The notes under the pieces are model-generated. The model saw only the letters and a program-made list of their open reading frames with translations. It searched no databases and had not been told where the DNA came from. Of a DNA stretch of 64,000 nucleotides, positions 37,836-47,662 are shown one piece after another. The stretch spans positions 4,588,001 to 4,652,000 of the forward strand of contig CBDHFM010000030.1 of NCBI GenBank assembly GCA_965262505.1, read 5' to 3'. The DNA comes from JACPPO01 sp965262505. Its GTDB lineage: Bacteria > Acidobacteriota > Vicinamibacteria > Vicinamibacterales > UBA2999. The position numbers and the translations under genes were made by a program. Position 1 is the stretch's first letter. Every line of letters starts with the position of its first letter.

Positions 37836-39354
37836 TCGAGCCCAAGGACGGGGCACACGACAGCTATCGGCGGAAGATCAAAACGCGCGAACAGTTGCGT
37901 CAGATCATCGGGCCGCGGCCGCGTGACCGGAAGGTCATCATGTGCCACGGCGCCTTCGATCTCGTCCACCCGGGTCACCTGCGCCACCTCATGTACGCGA
38001 AGAGCAAGGGCGACGTCCTAGTCGCCAGCCTCACCTCCGACGCGTACATCAGCAAAGCGAACTACCGTCCCTTCATCCCGCAGCAGCTGCGTGCCATGAA
38101 CCTCGCGGCGCTCGAGATCGTGGACTACGTGATCATCGACGAGCAGCCGACACCGCTCGAGAACCTCACGTTCCTCGAGCCGGATTACTTCGCCAAGGGG
38201 TACGAGTACACCGGTCGCGGGGTCCATCCCAAGACGCAGAAGGAGATCGACGTCCTCGGTGCCTACGGCGGCGAGATCATCTTTACCCCTGGCGATCTCG
38301 TCTTCTCGTCGTCGCGCTTCATCGAGTCGGAGCCGCCGAAGATTGGCGTGGAGAAGCTGCTTGCCCTCATGGAGGCGGAGGCGGTCACATTCAGCGCGTT
38401 GCGCGAGACGCTCGACAAGTGCCGAGGGCTGCGAGTGCACGTCGTCGGCGACACGATTGTCGATTCGTATGTTTACTGCACGCCGATCGGCTCCAGCGCC
38501 GGCAAGACGCCGACGCTGAGCGTCCAAGTTCGAGGAGCAGGTCGACTTCGTGGGCGGCGCAGCCGTCGTTTTCGACGCTCCTCGGCAACGACGCACAGAG
38601 GGACTTCGTGCTCGCCGAGATGGAGAAGCACGGCATCCGGAGCCTGCCCATCGTCGATCCCACGCGGCCGACGACGGAAAAGGCGGCGTATATTGCCACC
38701 GGCTACCGGTTGCTGAAGATGGACCGCGTAGACAACCGGCCGATTTCCGACAAAGTGGCACGCCAGATTGCCGACGCGCTCGCGTCGACGGAGGTCGACG
38801 CCTACGTATTCAGCGATTTCCGTCACGGAATCTTCAGCAAGGCGACGATCCCGGCTATGACCGGCGCCCTCAAATCGGGGCCGCTTCGCGTGGCGGACAG
38901 TCAGGTCGCGAGCCGGTGGGGCAACATTCTCGACTTCCACGACTTCGACTTGATCACGCCAAACGAGAAGGAGGCACGGTTCTCGCTGGCCGACCAGGAC
39001 TCGATCGTGCGACCGCTCGCCCTCGAGTTGTACAAGCGTGCCGGATGCAAGGTGCTCATCCTGAAGATGGGCGCGCGCGGCATCATGACCTATCGGGCAC
39101 CCTTGCCGGACGTGCGGGCGTTCTTCACGATCGACGCCTTCTCGGATCACGTGGTCGACCCGGTCGGGGCGGGCGACGCGCTGCTCGCCTACGCGACGCT
39201 GGCGCTGCGCGCCACCGGATCGCCGGTCATCGCCTCGATCCTGGCGACGATGGCGGCCGGCGTGGCGTGCGAGCACGACGGCAACACGCCCGTGACGCCC
39301 GAGCAGGTGCTCGGCAAGATTGCCGCGGTCGAGAAGCAGGTCGAGTACGCGTGA
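37832..39354 (+). pseudogene. hldE: HldE/RfaE-like bifunctional protein (adenylyltransferase-kinase), frameshifted
   Basis: N-terminal nucleotidyltransferase domain: VIMCHGAFDLVHPGHLRHL (about residues 36-54) with the HxGH-type motif, then GYEYTGRGVHP. C-terminal PfkB sugar kinase domain: VVGDTIVDSYVYC, later GNDAQRDFVLAEM and DPVGAGDAL near the end. The kinase half is interrupted near 38525-38575: the frame moves after TLSVQ, a second frame gives FEEQVDFVGGAAVV, and a third continues FSTLLGND. About a dozen residues expected between GGAA and FSTLLGND are missing. Domain order is the reverse of E. coli HldE. Adenylyltransferase part could still be made. Confidence 0.7.
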
Positions 39355-40283
39355 AGGTCATCGTCGTTGGTCTCGGCATTCAGGGACGAAAGCGCCTCGC
39401 TGTGGCCGGCGCCGACGCCGCCGGCACCGTCGATCCTCAGGGTGACGCGGTCGACTTCAAGCACGTGGAAGACGTGCCGCTCGGCTCGTATGACGCGGCG
39501 CTGGTATGCACCCCTGACGGCCCGAAAGTCGAGCTGCTGACCTACCTCCTGGAGCACGGCAAGCACGTGTTGGTCGAGAAGCCGCTCGTGGCGCCGGAGA
39601 ACCACGAACTGGAGCGGTTGAAGGCGCTTGCGGCGCGCACCGGCGCCGTCTGTTATACGGCATACAACCACCGATTCGAGCCGCACCTGGCGGCCGTCAA
39701 GCGCCTCCTCGACAAGGAACGGATTGGGCGGGTGTATCACTGCCGGATGTTCTATGGCAACGGCACGGCGCGCGACGTCCGGAACTCGTCGTGGCGGGAC
39801 CGCGGCCTCGGCGTGATTCCGGACCTCGCGTCGCACATGCTCGATCTGTGCCTGTTCTTTTTCGGACGACCGGCGGGGGAGCCGCAGGTCTGGACGTGCC
39901 AGCGATACGAGAATGCGGCGTACGACTACTTCCTCATGGGCTTCCCTGACTCTACGCCTGTGCTCAAGCTCGAAGGAACGTTGCTCTTGTGGCGCAACAC
40001 ATTCGGGCTCGATCTGATCGGCGAATGGGGAAGCATTCACGTGGTCGGCCTCTGCAAGTGGGGCCCGACTTCCCTTGTCGTGCACAACCGCGTGCTGCCG
40101 AGCGGCAGGCCGGACGAAGAGGTCGACACGATCGAGCAGAAGGATCCGACGTGGGCGATCGAGTACGCGCACTTTCGCGAGCTGTGCGCCGGAGGGGGGA
40201 GCACCAACATCGACAACGACGTCTGGATCAATGGCGTCTTGAACCAGTTGGGACAAAAGCTGGGCGTGGAGATGCTCGCGTGA
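39351..40283 (+). CDS. Gfo/Idh/MocA-family oxidoreductase
   Basis: 310 residues, GTG start (GTGA). NAD(P) motif VIVVGLGIQGRKRL at 3-16; DAALVCTPDGPKVEL; the EKPLVAP motif (about 75-81) with its conserved Lys; and NHRFEPHL. These are standard for sugar dehydrogenases and 3-oxidases in nucleotide-sugar pathways. The N-terminal domain is slightly short. It follows the HldE-like gene and precedes the first of six paralogues. Confidence 0.8.
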   Translation: MKVIVVGLGIQGRKRLAVAGADAAGTVDPQGDAVDFKHVEDVPLGSYDAALVCTPDGPKVELLTYLLEHGKHVLVEKPLVAPENHELERLKALAARTGAVCYTAYNHRFEPHLAAVKRLLDKERIGRVYHCRMFYGNGTARDVRNSSWRDRGLGVIPDLASHMLDLCLFFFGRPAGEPQVWTCQRYENAAYDYFLMGFPDSTPVLKLEGTLLLWRNTFGLDLIGEWGSIHVVGLCKWGPTSLVVHNRVLPSGRPDEEVDTIEQKDPTWAIEYAHFRELCAGGGSTNIDNDVWINGVLNQLGQKLGVEMLA

Positions 40284-41611
40284 CGTCCGATGCGGCACCG
40301 GCCACCAGGTACGACCTGGTGACGGCGGTTTGGGGCGCCGAGTTCATCGAGCTGTTTCTCGATGTTTGCATTCCCAATCAGCTCTCGCCTGCCAATTTGC
40401 CGGCCCTGCCCCCCGGGTCGCGGTACCGGGTGTTCACGACGAGCGCCGACGTCCCCAGGCTCGAGGCGAGCCCTCGCTTTGACGCGCTGCGCCGCGTGCT
40501 GCCGGTCGACATTGTCGATGTCGACATGACGGAAGCCGATCGGTCAGCGAAGCCTCGAGAACGCTGGAATACGCACAAGAGGATGATCGCTTGCCATCGT
40601 CGGGCTGTCGCCGACGCGGCGATCGAGGAGCGGGCGCTCATCTTTCTCGCGCCAGATTTCGTGCTTGCCGAAGGAACGATTACCGGTCTCGTCCGGCTCC
40701 ATTCCGGCGGCGCGCGCGCGGTGCTGACCGCCAACCTGCGGCTCTCGCGAGAGGCGCTCCTCGCGGAGTTGTCGGCCTGCGCCGGGAGTGCGGCGCTCGC
40801 ACCACGCGAGCTCGTGGGGCTGGCGATGCGCCATCTGCATCCGTGGACCCGGTCGCTGATGGCTGACGGCAGCAGCACCAGCGACAATCCCACTGCCGTG
40901 CACTGGCCCGTGTGGTCGGGCGAAACGCTGGAGGGCGTTCTCGTGCGATCACTCTACTTGCACCCGATGCTCGTCGACCCGGTGCGCCGGACCGCGCTGC
41001 CGGGCGGGCCCATCGACAGCCACTATGTGAGGGACTGCTGCCCGGACCTGGAGCAGTGCCACGTGGTCGACGATTCCGACGAGCTGATTGTTTTCGAGCT
41101 GTCGCCAGTCGACCGTGCCATCGGCCGCCAGATCCAGCGCCATGGCGTATCCCTGCTGCGACTGGCCGCGGCTTCAGCCAGCTGCGACCGCCACCAGCTA
41201 TCCAACTGACAACACACGATTCGGATCCACGCGGGCGAGGGTGGCGAACGATGGACGGCTGTCGAGGCAGCGTCGTCGCAGTTCGCGCGCCGCTTCGAGC
41301 GCTGTCGTCCCTGTGGGCCGGTGCTCGTGGTGATGTTTGAATGGCTCAAGATGCTGCGCCGCCGCCAGGACGCGTATGAGACGGCGCTCCGCAAAGCGCG
41401 GCGGCGGTATCCGTGGGTCGTCCGGAGGGTACGCCGGCAAAGTGAGGCTTTGAGCCGCAACCTGGGCAAGGCCATGCGGCCGCCGGTCACCGCCAAGCAG
41501 GTCGGCCGTCCGGTCAAGATGCTGTTTCACCGCGCAGCAAAGGCGTGGAAGCTTAGAGTGAAGCGGATTCGCCGCTTTTACTTCTCGGCGAGTAGCAGAA
41601 CGAACCTGTGA
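40280..41611 (+). pseudogene. paralogue 1 of the PNQL family, nonsense codon
   Basis: Member 1 of six related genes (named here after a shared PNQL block). Landmarks: DLVTAVWG, CIPNQLSPANLPALPPGSRYR, APDFVLAEG, LRLSREALL, MRHLHPWTRS, LYLHPMLVDP, CHVVDDSDELIVFEL. At 41207-41209 a TGA replaces the Trp codon of the conserved YW before IRIHAGE: relatives read HQ-x-x-YW-x-x-PIR-H. The same frame then continues intact to 41611, including the basic tail with KQVGRPVKMLFHRA. So one base change (TGG to TGA) has cut off the last third. The truncated form is 309 residues. Confidence 0.7.
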
Positions 41612-42912
41612 CTACAAGCGGCCCGATCGACCGGTCCCAATCTCGGATATTTCACGCGGTGACGCACGTGTGGGGACGCGAGTATCTCGACCTGTTCTTC
41701 AACGTTTGCATTCCGAACCAGCTCGCGCCTGGCAACGTGCCTGCGCTGCCTCGTGGCTCGCGGTACCGGATTCTCACACGCTCGATACACGTCGACGAGC
41801 TAGACGCGCATCCGATGGTGCAAGCACTCCGCGAGGTGATTCCAGTCGATATAGTCGTCGTCGACGCCCTCGACCGGTCTTTCGACACCGTTGCTCGCTA
41901 CCAACCCATGATTGCGTGTCATCAGCAAGCGATCGCCGACATTCTGGAGGCGGACGCGGCGATCATCATGCTGTCGGCCGACTTCGTTTTTTCGGAGAAT
42001 GCGTTGGCGGCCGTCGTGCGGCGGCACCGCGAAGGCTATCGCGCGGTCGTCAACACAGGACTGCGGTTGGTCAAGGAGTCGTTTCTCGACGTTCTCCACC
42101 GCTCGGGGGCGCCTCTCGACGCGCTTGCTTCGCGCGATCTCGTGCGCATGGCGTTGCCCCACCTGCACCCGCACACGCAGTCGATGTTCGCCGATGCGCG
42201 CCGGTTCAGTGACGCTCCTGTCGCCGTGTACTGGCGTGTTGCCAGCGACGGGCTGCTCGCGCGGTGCATGCATCTGCACCCCTTGATGGTGGATCCGACG
42301 CGACCGCTACCTCTTCTTGGAGGGACCAACGACGGCCCCTATCTCGCGCAGGCATGTCCCGATTTCTCAGGTGTGCATGTGGTGACCGACTCGGACGAAC
42401 TCCAGATGTTCGAGCTCACCACAGTGGAACGGGAAGTTGTGCCGGCTGGAGGCAGCGCCGGCGCGTCCGTGTGGAGCGTGGCGGTCAGGGCGGCGAAATG
42501 TGACGAGCTTCAGCTCGATTACTGGCGGCGCCGGACCATTTACGTGCACGTCTCCGATCTCGATGAGAGATGGACCGCAGCAACGATTACGGCTGAAACA
42601 TTTGCTCACGGCACGTTGCGCAGGCGGCCGTACGTCAGGTTGGCACGTCGCTGGTCCCGTCAGGTCGGTCGTCTACGCAAGCGTCGCGCGCGCTACTCGA
42701 AGATGTGGTATCGCCAACGTCGGCGATTCCGACTTGAACGTGTCCGGAGGTGGAGCGAGCGCCGAATGACGGCGTGGGAGCGCCGCCGGCCGAGGCTCCG
42801 ACTCAAACAGGTTCAGCGACCGGCGAAGCTCTGGTTTCATCGCCTGGAGAAGGCCCTGAAGGTCAGGGCCAAGCGTATTCACCGCCGTGTACGTGTGTTC
42901 CTTCCCACATGA
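41608..42912 (+). CDS. paralogue 2 of the PNQL family
   Basis: 434 residues, GTG start (GTGA). VTHVWGREYL near the start, PNQL at 36-39, GSRYRIL, LSADFVFSE (about 125), MALPHLHPHTQSMF, LHPLMVDP, the acidic DSDE at 261-264, YW at 305-306, then DERWTA. After about residue 335 the sequence becomes a tail with roughly one third Arg/Lys, ending in the block RLKQVQRPAKLWFHR. No signal peptide or membrane helix. The GT-A-like look (xxDFVFSE/DxD-like, then Glu) suggests a nucleotide-sugar transferase, but I cannot name the family. Shares 39 identical bases with paralogue 4. Confidence 0.75.
   Translation: MTTSGPIDRSQSRIFHAVTHVWGREYLDLFFNVCIPNQLAPGNVPALPRGSRYRILTRSIHVDELDAHPMVQALREVIPVDIVVVDALDRSFDTVARYQPMIACHQQAIADILEADAAIIMLSADFVFSENALAAVVRRHREGYRAVVNTGLRLVKESFLDVLHRSGAPLDALASRDLVRMALPHLHPHTQSMFADARRFSDAPVAVYWRVASDGLLARCMHLHPLMVDPTRPLPLLGGTNDGPYLAQACPDFSGVHVVTDSDELQMFELTTVEREVVPAGGSAGASVWSVAVRAAKCDELQLDYWRRRTIYVHVSDLDERWTAATITAETFAHGTLRRRPYVRLARRWSRQVGRLRKRRARYSKMWYRQRRRFRLERVRRWSERRMTAWERRRPRLRLKQVQRPAKLWFHRLEKALKVRAKRIHRRVRVFLPT
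41653..41691 (+). repeat. 39-base identical block shared with paralogue 4
   Basis: Begins CACGCGGTGACGCACG and ends TATCTCGAC. The same 39 bases occur at 44286-44324, at the equivalent codons. Long exact identity between paralogues points to recent duplication or gene conversion. Confidence 0.8.
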
Positions 42913-42933
42913 CAGCGTGAACGCGTACAGCGC

Positions 42934-44244
42934 ATGAAAGCGAGCGCGAAATTCAACAGGCCGACTTCCGCAGCTTTTCACGCGATAACCGTCGTGTGGG
43001 GGCGCGACTATCTCGACCTGTTCCTCAATAGGTGCATTCCGAACCAGCTCGGCGAGGGGAATCTTCCGGCGCTCCCCGAAGGGTCGCGGTACCGGATCAT
43101 GACGCGCGCGATGCACGTCGACGATGTGCAGGCGCATCCGATGGTGCAGGCGCTCGCTCGAACCATTACCGTGGACGTCGTCGCGGTTGCGGCGCTGGAG
43201 GGCGTGGATCAGCCCGGCCCTACGCGGCGACGAGACCGTCGATTCGAGCTCATGACCGTGTGTCACCGTCAGGCGATCAGTGACGCGCTCGCCGCAGACG
43301 CGGCGCTGATCTTTCTTGCTCCAGACATCGTGCTCTCGGCGGGGGCGTTCGCGTCGATTGTGCAGCGGCACCGGGCGGGATACCGCGCAGTTGTGTGCAC
43401 GGGGCTTCGACTGGAGAAGGAAGCTTTTCTCCGGGCAATGGACGACTCCGAGCGTGCGGTAGGCGTGCTGCCGGCGCGCGAGCTGGTGCGCGCGGCGCTT
43501 CCGCATCTGCATGCGCACACGCGCTCGATGTTCGTGGACGCCAGGGCGTTCAGCACCTTCCCCGTAAGTGTCTACTGGCCTGTGGGCACGCAGGGTCTCC
43601 TCGCACGGTGCCTCCATCTGCGCCCGATCATGATCGATCCCATGAATGGGCACGTGATGCCGAAGGGCACGATTGATGCGGACTTTCTCGCACGAGCGTG
43701 CCCCGATCCGGCGCGCGTGCACGTCGTGACCGATTCGGACGAGTTCGTGATCTTTGAGCTCACCGAGGCGGACCGGTTCGGTCACACGCGCGGCAAAACC
43801 GCGCCGCCAGAAAACCGGCAGGCGCTCGTGGACATCGGCGCGCTGAGATCCACGGGTGCTGGTGTCTCGGTCTGGCGGGTCGCGACCGTCATGGCTCGAT
43901 GCGACGAGGTTCAGATCGGCTACTGGCGACGGCACCCCGTCCGTATCCATACCGAAGCCCTCGATGAACGGTGGGTCGCCATTGGTGAAACGTCTGAGGC
44001 GTTTACCCGGGCCGTCATGTGGCGGTACCGTCCATTCGGGATCCGGTCGCCTCGATGGTTTAAGTGCCTCGAGCGGACGCGACAGCTCCACGACAAGTAC
44101 AGGCGGGCCTGGAGCCGCCGTCTGCCGCGTGTCCGGCTGAAACAGATTCTCCGTCCGGCGCGGCTCGCGAAAAGCCGTGCGAGCAAAACCTGGCGGAAGA
44201 CGACGCGTCAGTTCCTCCGGCACGTCGGCATGCACTCACGATGA
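42934..44244 (+). CDS. paralogue 3 of the PNQL family
   Basis: 436 residues, 21 bases after paralogue 2. The same blocks in order: ITVVWGRDYLDL, CIPNQLGEGNLPAL, GSRYRIM, LAPDIVLSAG, LRLEKEAFL, ALPHLHAHTRSMF, LHLRPIMIDP, HVVTDSDEFVIFEL, ARCDEVQIGYWRRHPVRIH, DERWVA. It has an extra insertion after DSDE (about 30 residues with RGKTAPPENRQ). Basic tail with RLKQILRPARLAKSR. In LHLRPIMIDP, an Arg replaces the His of the usual LHPLMVDP block. Intact and coupled to paralogue 4 through ATGA. Confidence 0.75.
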   Translation: MKASAKFNRPTSAAFHAITVVWGRDYLDLFLNRCIPNQLGEGNLPALPEGSRYRIMTRAMHVDDVQAHPMVQALARTITVDVVAVAALEGVDQPGPTRRRDRRFELMTVCHRQAISDALAADAALIFLAPDIVLSAGAFASIVQRHRAGYRAVVCTGLRLEKEAFLRAMDDSERAVGVLPARELVRAALPHLHAHTRSMFVDARAFSTFPVSVYWPVGTQGLLARCLHLRPIMIDPMNGHVMPKGTIDADFLARACPDPARVHVVTDSDEFVIFELTEADRFGHTRGKTAPPENRQALVDIGALRSTGAGVSVWRVATVMARCDEVQIGYWRRHPVRIHTEALDERWVAIGETSEAFTRAVMWRYRPFGIRSPRWFKCLERTRQLHDKYRRAWSRRLPRVRLKQILRPARLAKSRASKTWRKTTRQFLRHVGMHSR

Positions 44245-45473
44245 AGACCAACACCAAGTTCAACAGGCCGGCTTCTGCTGTTTTCCACGCGGTGACGCAC
44301 GTGTGGGGACGCGAGTATCTCGACGTCTTCCTCAATGTGTGTCTTCCAAACCAGCTCGCACCCGGCAACGTCCCGGCACTGCCGCCCGGATCGCGATACC
44401 GGATCCTGACCGCTTCGGTACACGTTGACGAACTACGGACGCACCGGATGGTGAACGCTTTGCGCGAGGTGATCCCGGTCGACGTGGTCGCCGTCGAGGC
44501 GATCGACCGGCTGATGGGTACCGCGCCAGGACACGATCTCATGATCGCATGTCACCGGCAGGCGGTCGCCGACGCGCTGGACGCTGGGGTGGCGCTGATC
44601 TTCCTGTCCGCCGACTTCATTTTCTCCGACGGCTCGCTGGCCGCGGTCGTGCGGTTGCACCGTGCAGGCCACCGCGCAGTCGTGAACACCGGGCTCAGGC
44701 TGGCGAAGGAATCGTTCCTGCGGTCCATCGACGAATCCACGGCAGGAGTAGCCGCGCCTACCGGGCGCGAGCTCGTGCGGATGGCGCTTCCGCACTTGCA
44801 CCCGCACACGCAGTCGATGTTTTCGGACGCGCGTTCCTTTAGTAAGTTTCCGGTCGCCGTCTACTGGCGCGTCGGCAACGAAGGGCTCGTCGCGCGGTGT
44901 CTTCATCTACACCCGTTGATGGTCGACCCGATCGTCCCCGTGCTGCCGAGACGGACGATCGACGGCCGCTATCTCGAACAGGCGTGCCCGGATGCTGCTC
45001 GCGTGCATGTCGTGTCCGATTCCGATGTGCTTCAGATGTTCGAACTTACCACCGCGACACGGTCGATCGTCGCCGGCGGGCGAGCCGGCGCCTCGGCGTG
45101 GCGGGCAGCGGCCGTCGCCGCTGTGTGCGGCGACCTCCAGGTCGGTTACTGGCGGCAGCATCCCGTCCGCCTCCACACAGGGGAGTTCGACGAACGATGG
45201 TCGGCGGCTGCAGCCGCGGCCGATGCGTTTACCGAGAAGGTGCTGCGTCTTCGCCGATACGGACGGATGGCGCGCCGCTGCTTTCAGTTCCTCGAACGCA
45301 CCAGGCAGCGGCGCGAGCGCTACCGTAGGGCGTGGCGCCGGCGTCTGCCGCGCGTAACCCTCAAGCAGGTCCTGCGCCCTGTGCGGATCGCGACGCATCG
45401 CTCCACCAAGACTCTTCGGAAGACGCTACTGAGGGCAACGCGCCGGGTATTTCGACCGTCCGGCGCGCGATGA
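44241..45473 (+). CDS. paralogue 4 of the PNQL family
   Basis: 410 residues. VTHVWGREYLDVF, CLPNQLAPGNVPALPPGSRYRIL, LSADFIFSDG, LRLAKESFL, MALPHLHPHTQSMF, LHPLMVDP, HVVSDSDVLQMFEL, YWRQHPVRLH, DERWSA. DSDE reads DSDV here. The tail carries TLKQVLRPVRIATHR. Most similar to paralogue 2 at DNA level (39-base identity at the start). Ends overlapping the dehydrogenase start (ATGA). Confidence 0.75.
   Translation: MKTNTKFNRPASAVFHAVTHVWGREYLDVFLNVCLPNQLAPGNVPALPPGSRYRILTASVHVDELRTHRMVNALREVIPVDVVAVEAIDRLMGTAPGHDLMIACHRQAVADALDAGVALIFLSADFIFSDGSLAAVVRLHRAGHRAVVNTGLRLAKESFLRSIDESTAGVAAPTGRELVRMALPHLHPHTQSMFSDARSFSKFPVAVYWRVGNEGLVARCLHLHPLMVDPIVPVLPRRTIDGRYLEQACPDAARVHVVSDSDVLQMFELTTATRSIVAGGRAGASAWRAAAVAAVCGDLQVGYWRQHPVRLHTGEFDERWSAAAAAADAFTEKVLRLRRYGRMARRCFQFLERTRQRRERYRRAWRRRLPRVTLKQVLRPVRIATHRSTKTLRKTLLRATRRVFRPSGAR
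44286..44324 (+). repeat. 39-base identical block shared with paralogue 2
   Basis: Second copy of the block at 41653-41691, in the same orientation and codon phase, 2.6 kb apart. Recombination between the two would delete paralogues 2-3 and leave one hybrid gene. Confidence 0.8.
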
Positions 45474-46772
45474 CAGCGATGCTACCTCGGGTTGGATTCG
45501 CCGGGATGTCACATCTCGGGCTCGTGTCCGCCGCCGCGCTGGCTTCACGGGGCGTGCCGGTGGTTGCCTTCGATCCGGATGCAACGCTCGTCGACGCCAT
45601 CGCGCACGGCAATCCGCCTGTCGTGGAGCCGGAACTCCCGGAGCTACTCGCGTCGCCACAGCGCCCGGCCCTTCACGTCGAAGGCCGGGGATCTTCTCGC
45701 CTGCGACGTGGTGTACGTCGCGCTCGACGTTGCGACTGACGATGCCGGGCAGAGCGATCTGGCCCCGTTCACCGCGTTGGTTGATGGCGTGTGGCCGCAC
45801 CTAGGCGCGCACGCGACGACTGTCGTGCTCAGCCAGGTGCCACCGGGCTTCACGCGCGAACTGGCGCGCGCGCGCGTGACTGCGCCCACGCACCCCGCCG
45901 CGCTGTACTACCAGGTGGAGACCCTCATTTTCGGCCTGGCCGTCGAACGCGCGCTGCAGCCGGAGCGGTATATCGTCGGATGCGCGGATCCTTCGGCGCC
46001 GCTGCCGGCGGCGTATGCGGAGGTACTCGGCCTGTTCAGCTGTCCTGTGCTGCGCATGCGGTACGAGAGCGCCGAGCTTGCGAAAATCTCAATCAACTTC
46101 TTCCTCGTCTCGTCCCTCTCGACTACGAACATGCTTGCGGAGATCTGCGAACGCGTCGGCGCGGACTGGGGCGAGATCGCGCCGGCGCTTCGCCTCGACG
46201 CACGCATCGGACCGAAGGCCTATCTCGATCCGGGGCTCGGCTTCGGCGGGGGAAATCTTGGCCGTGATCTGGCTACCATCAAACGGGCGTCGGCAGAGCG
46301 TGGTACCGACACCCGAATGATCGATACGTGGCGTGCTAACAGCGCTTACCGGCGCGACTGGGCACTGCGATTGCTGCGATCGGATGTCTTCGAGCGCACG
46401 CCGGACGCGAGCCTTGCGGTCTGGGGACTCGCGTACAAGCAGCACACAGCGTCCACAAAGAATTCGCCATCCGTGGCGTTGCTCCAGGCGGTGGGTGGGC
46501 GGCGGGTGTCGGCCTACGACCCGGCGGTCGAATTGCCCAAGAGTCTCCGAGGTCGCGTGACGACCGCGCCGGATCCCCTCTCTGCCTGTGAAGATGCCGA
46601 CGTGCTGCTCGTGATGACGCCCTGGCCCGACTTCCGCGATGTGCCGCTGGACCGGGTGGCGGCCGCGATGCGCGGTCGCACGCTCATCGATCCCAACGGT
46701 GTGCTCGATGCCGACCGCGCCGCTGCCCTAGGATTCCGCTACCACCGGCTCGGCGCGCCACCGCTCGACTGA
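45470..46772 (+). pseudogene. nucleotide-sugar dehydrogenase-like protein, frameshifted
   Basis: UDP-glucose/GDP-mannose dehydrogenase fold. The first frame gives RVGFAGMSHLGLVSAAAL (NAD site) to ELLAS; from about 45655 the next frame continues HSARPFTSKAGDLLACDVV to the end. One extra C near 45653-45655 explains the shift. The central part has ESAELAKISINFFLVSSLS. The usual catalytic Cys block (GxGGSCFPKD) reads LGFGGGNLGRD, so the nucleophilic Cys is absent. The family member may thus have had another role, or never been a classical dehydrogenase. Could also be a sequencing error at one base. Confidence 0.65.
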
Positions 46773-46774
46773 AC

Positions 46775-47662
46775 ATGCTGACCCGTCAGACCTCCCCGTT
46801 TCGGCCTACCCGCGTCGTGCTGCTCGGCGCGCAAGGGTTTCTCGTATCGCGGCTCCGCGCTGTGCTGGAGTCGGCGCGAACGCCTGTACATGCTGTTGGA
46901 TCGCGCGACGTCGATCTGACGGCTCCCGGCGCCGCCGGCGCGCTCGGGTCCGCGTTGCGGGAGGGCGACTCCGTCGTGTTCCTGTCGGCGATCACGCCTG
47001 ACAAGGGCAAGGGCATCGACGCGCTGATGGCGAACCTTCGCATGGCGGAGCAGGTCTGCACCGCTCTTGCCAAGGTGCGCCCTGGCCACGTCGTCTACAT
47101 CAGCTCTGACGCCGTCTACCGCGAGACCGAACCGTTCATCGACGAGCGCGGCCCAGCGGATTCTCCCAGTCTGTACGGCACGATGCACGCGCTGCGCGAG
47201 CGCATGTTGATGCAGGCGGTCGGCACCGAGACGCCGATAGCTGTGCTCCGTCCGACACTCATTTTCGGGGCGGGCGACACACACAACTCCTACGGCGCAA
47301 ACCGCTTCATATGCGCCGCTGCCGCCGATCGGCACATCACGCTGTTCGGCGAAGGGGAGGAACAGCGCGACCACGTCTTCGTAGATGACGTAGTTCGGAT
47401 CGTTCAGCTGGTACTCGAGCACCGGTCGTCGGGCACATTGAACGTGGTGACGGGACAGTCGATCAGCTTCGGAGATCTTGCGCACAAAGTGGCGGCGATT
47501 GCGGGAGACGTCGTCGTGGAGGGCCGATCGCGAGCGGTCGTTCCTATCCTGCACCGCCACTACGATCCGACCGCCTTGTTTCGCACGTTTCCAGACTTTC
47601 GGTTCACGTCCCGCGACGAAGCGCTTGCCGCGGCCTGGCGTGGTCACGTCTCTGTCGCGTGA
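46775..47662 (+). CDS. NAD-dependent epimerase/dehydratase-like protein, atypical active site
   Basis: 295 residues, SDR fold. The glycine motif is LLGAQGFLVSRL instead of TGxxGFxG, and the usual YxxxK reads YGTMH, with His for Lys. ISSDAVYRETEPF, VLRPTLIFGAGDTHN and DHVFVDDVVRIV are otherwise conserved, as is an FGEGEEQRDH block. The Tyr is present but the Lys that lowers its pKa is not, so it may bind nucleotide sugar without normal catalysis or use a variant mechanism. Overlaps the Nudix gene by GTGA. Confidence 0.75.
   Translation: MLTRQTSPFRPTRVVLLGAQGFLVSRLRAVLESARTPVHAVGSRDVDLTAPGAAGALGSALREGDSVVFLSAITPDKGKGIDALMANLRMAEQVCTALAKVRPGHVVYISSDAVYRETEPFIDERGPADSPSLYGTMHALRERMLMQAVGTETPIAVLRPTLIFGAGDTHNSYGANRFICAAAADRHITLFGEGEEQRDHVFVDDVVRIVQLVLEHRSSGTLNVVTGQSISFGDLAHKVAAIAGDVVVEGRSRAVVPILHRHYDPTALFRTFPDFRFTSRDEALAAAWRGHVSVA

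Noticed and set aside
38018..38761. Minus-strand frame across the HldE frameshift as a real gene replacing it
   Set aside because: Composition is that of an antisense shadow, and plus-strand homology runs through the whole region.
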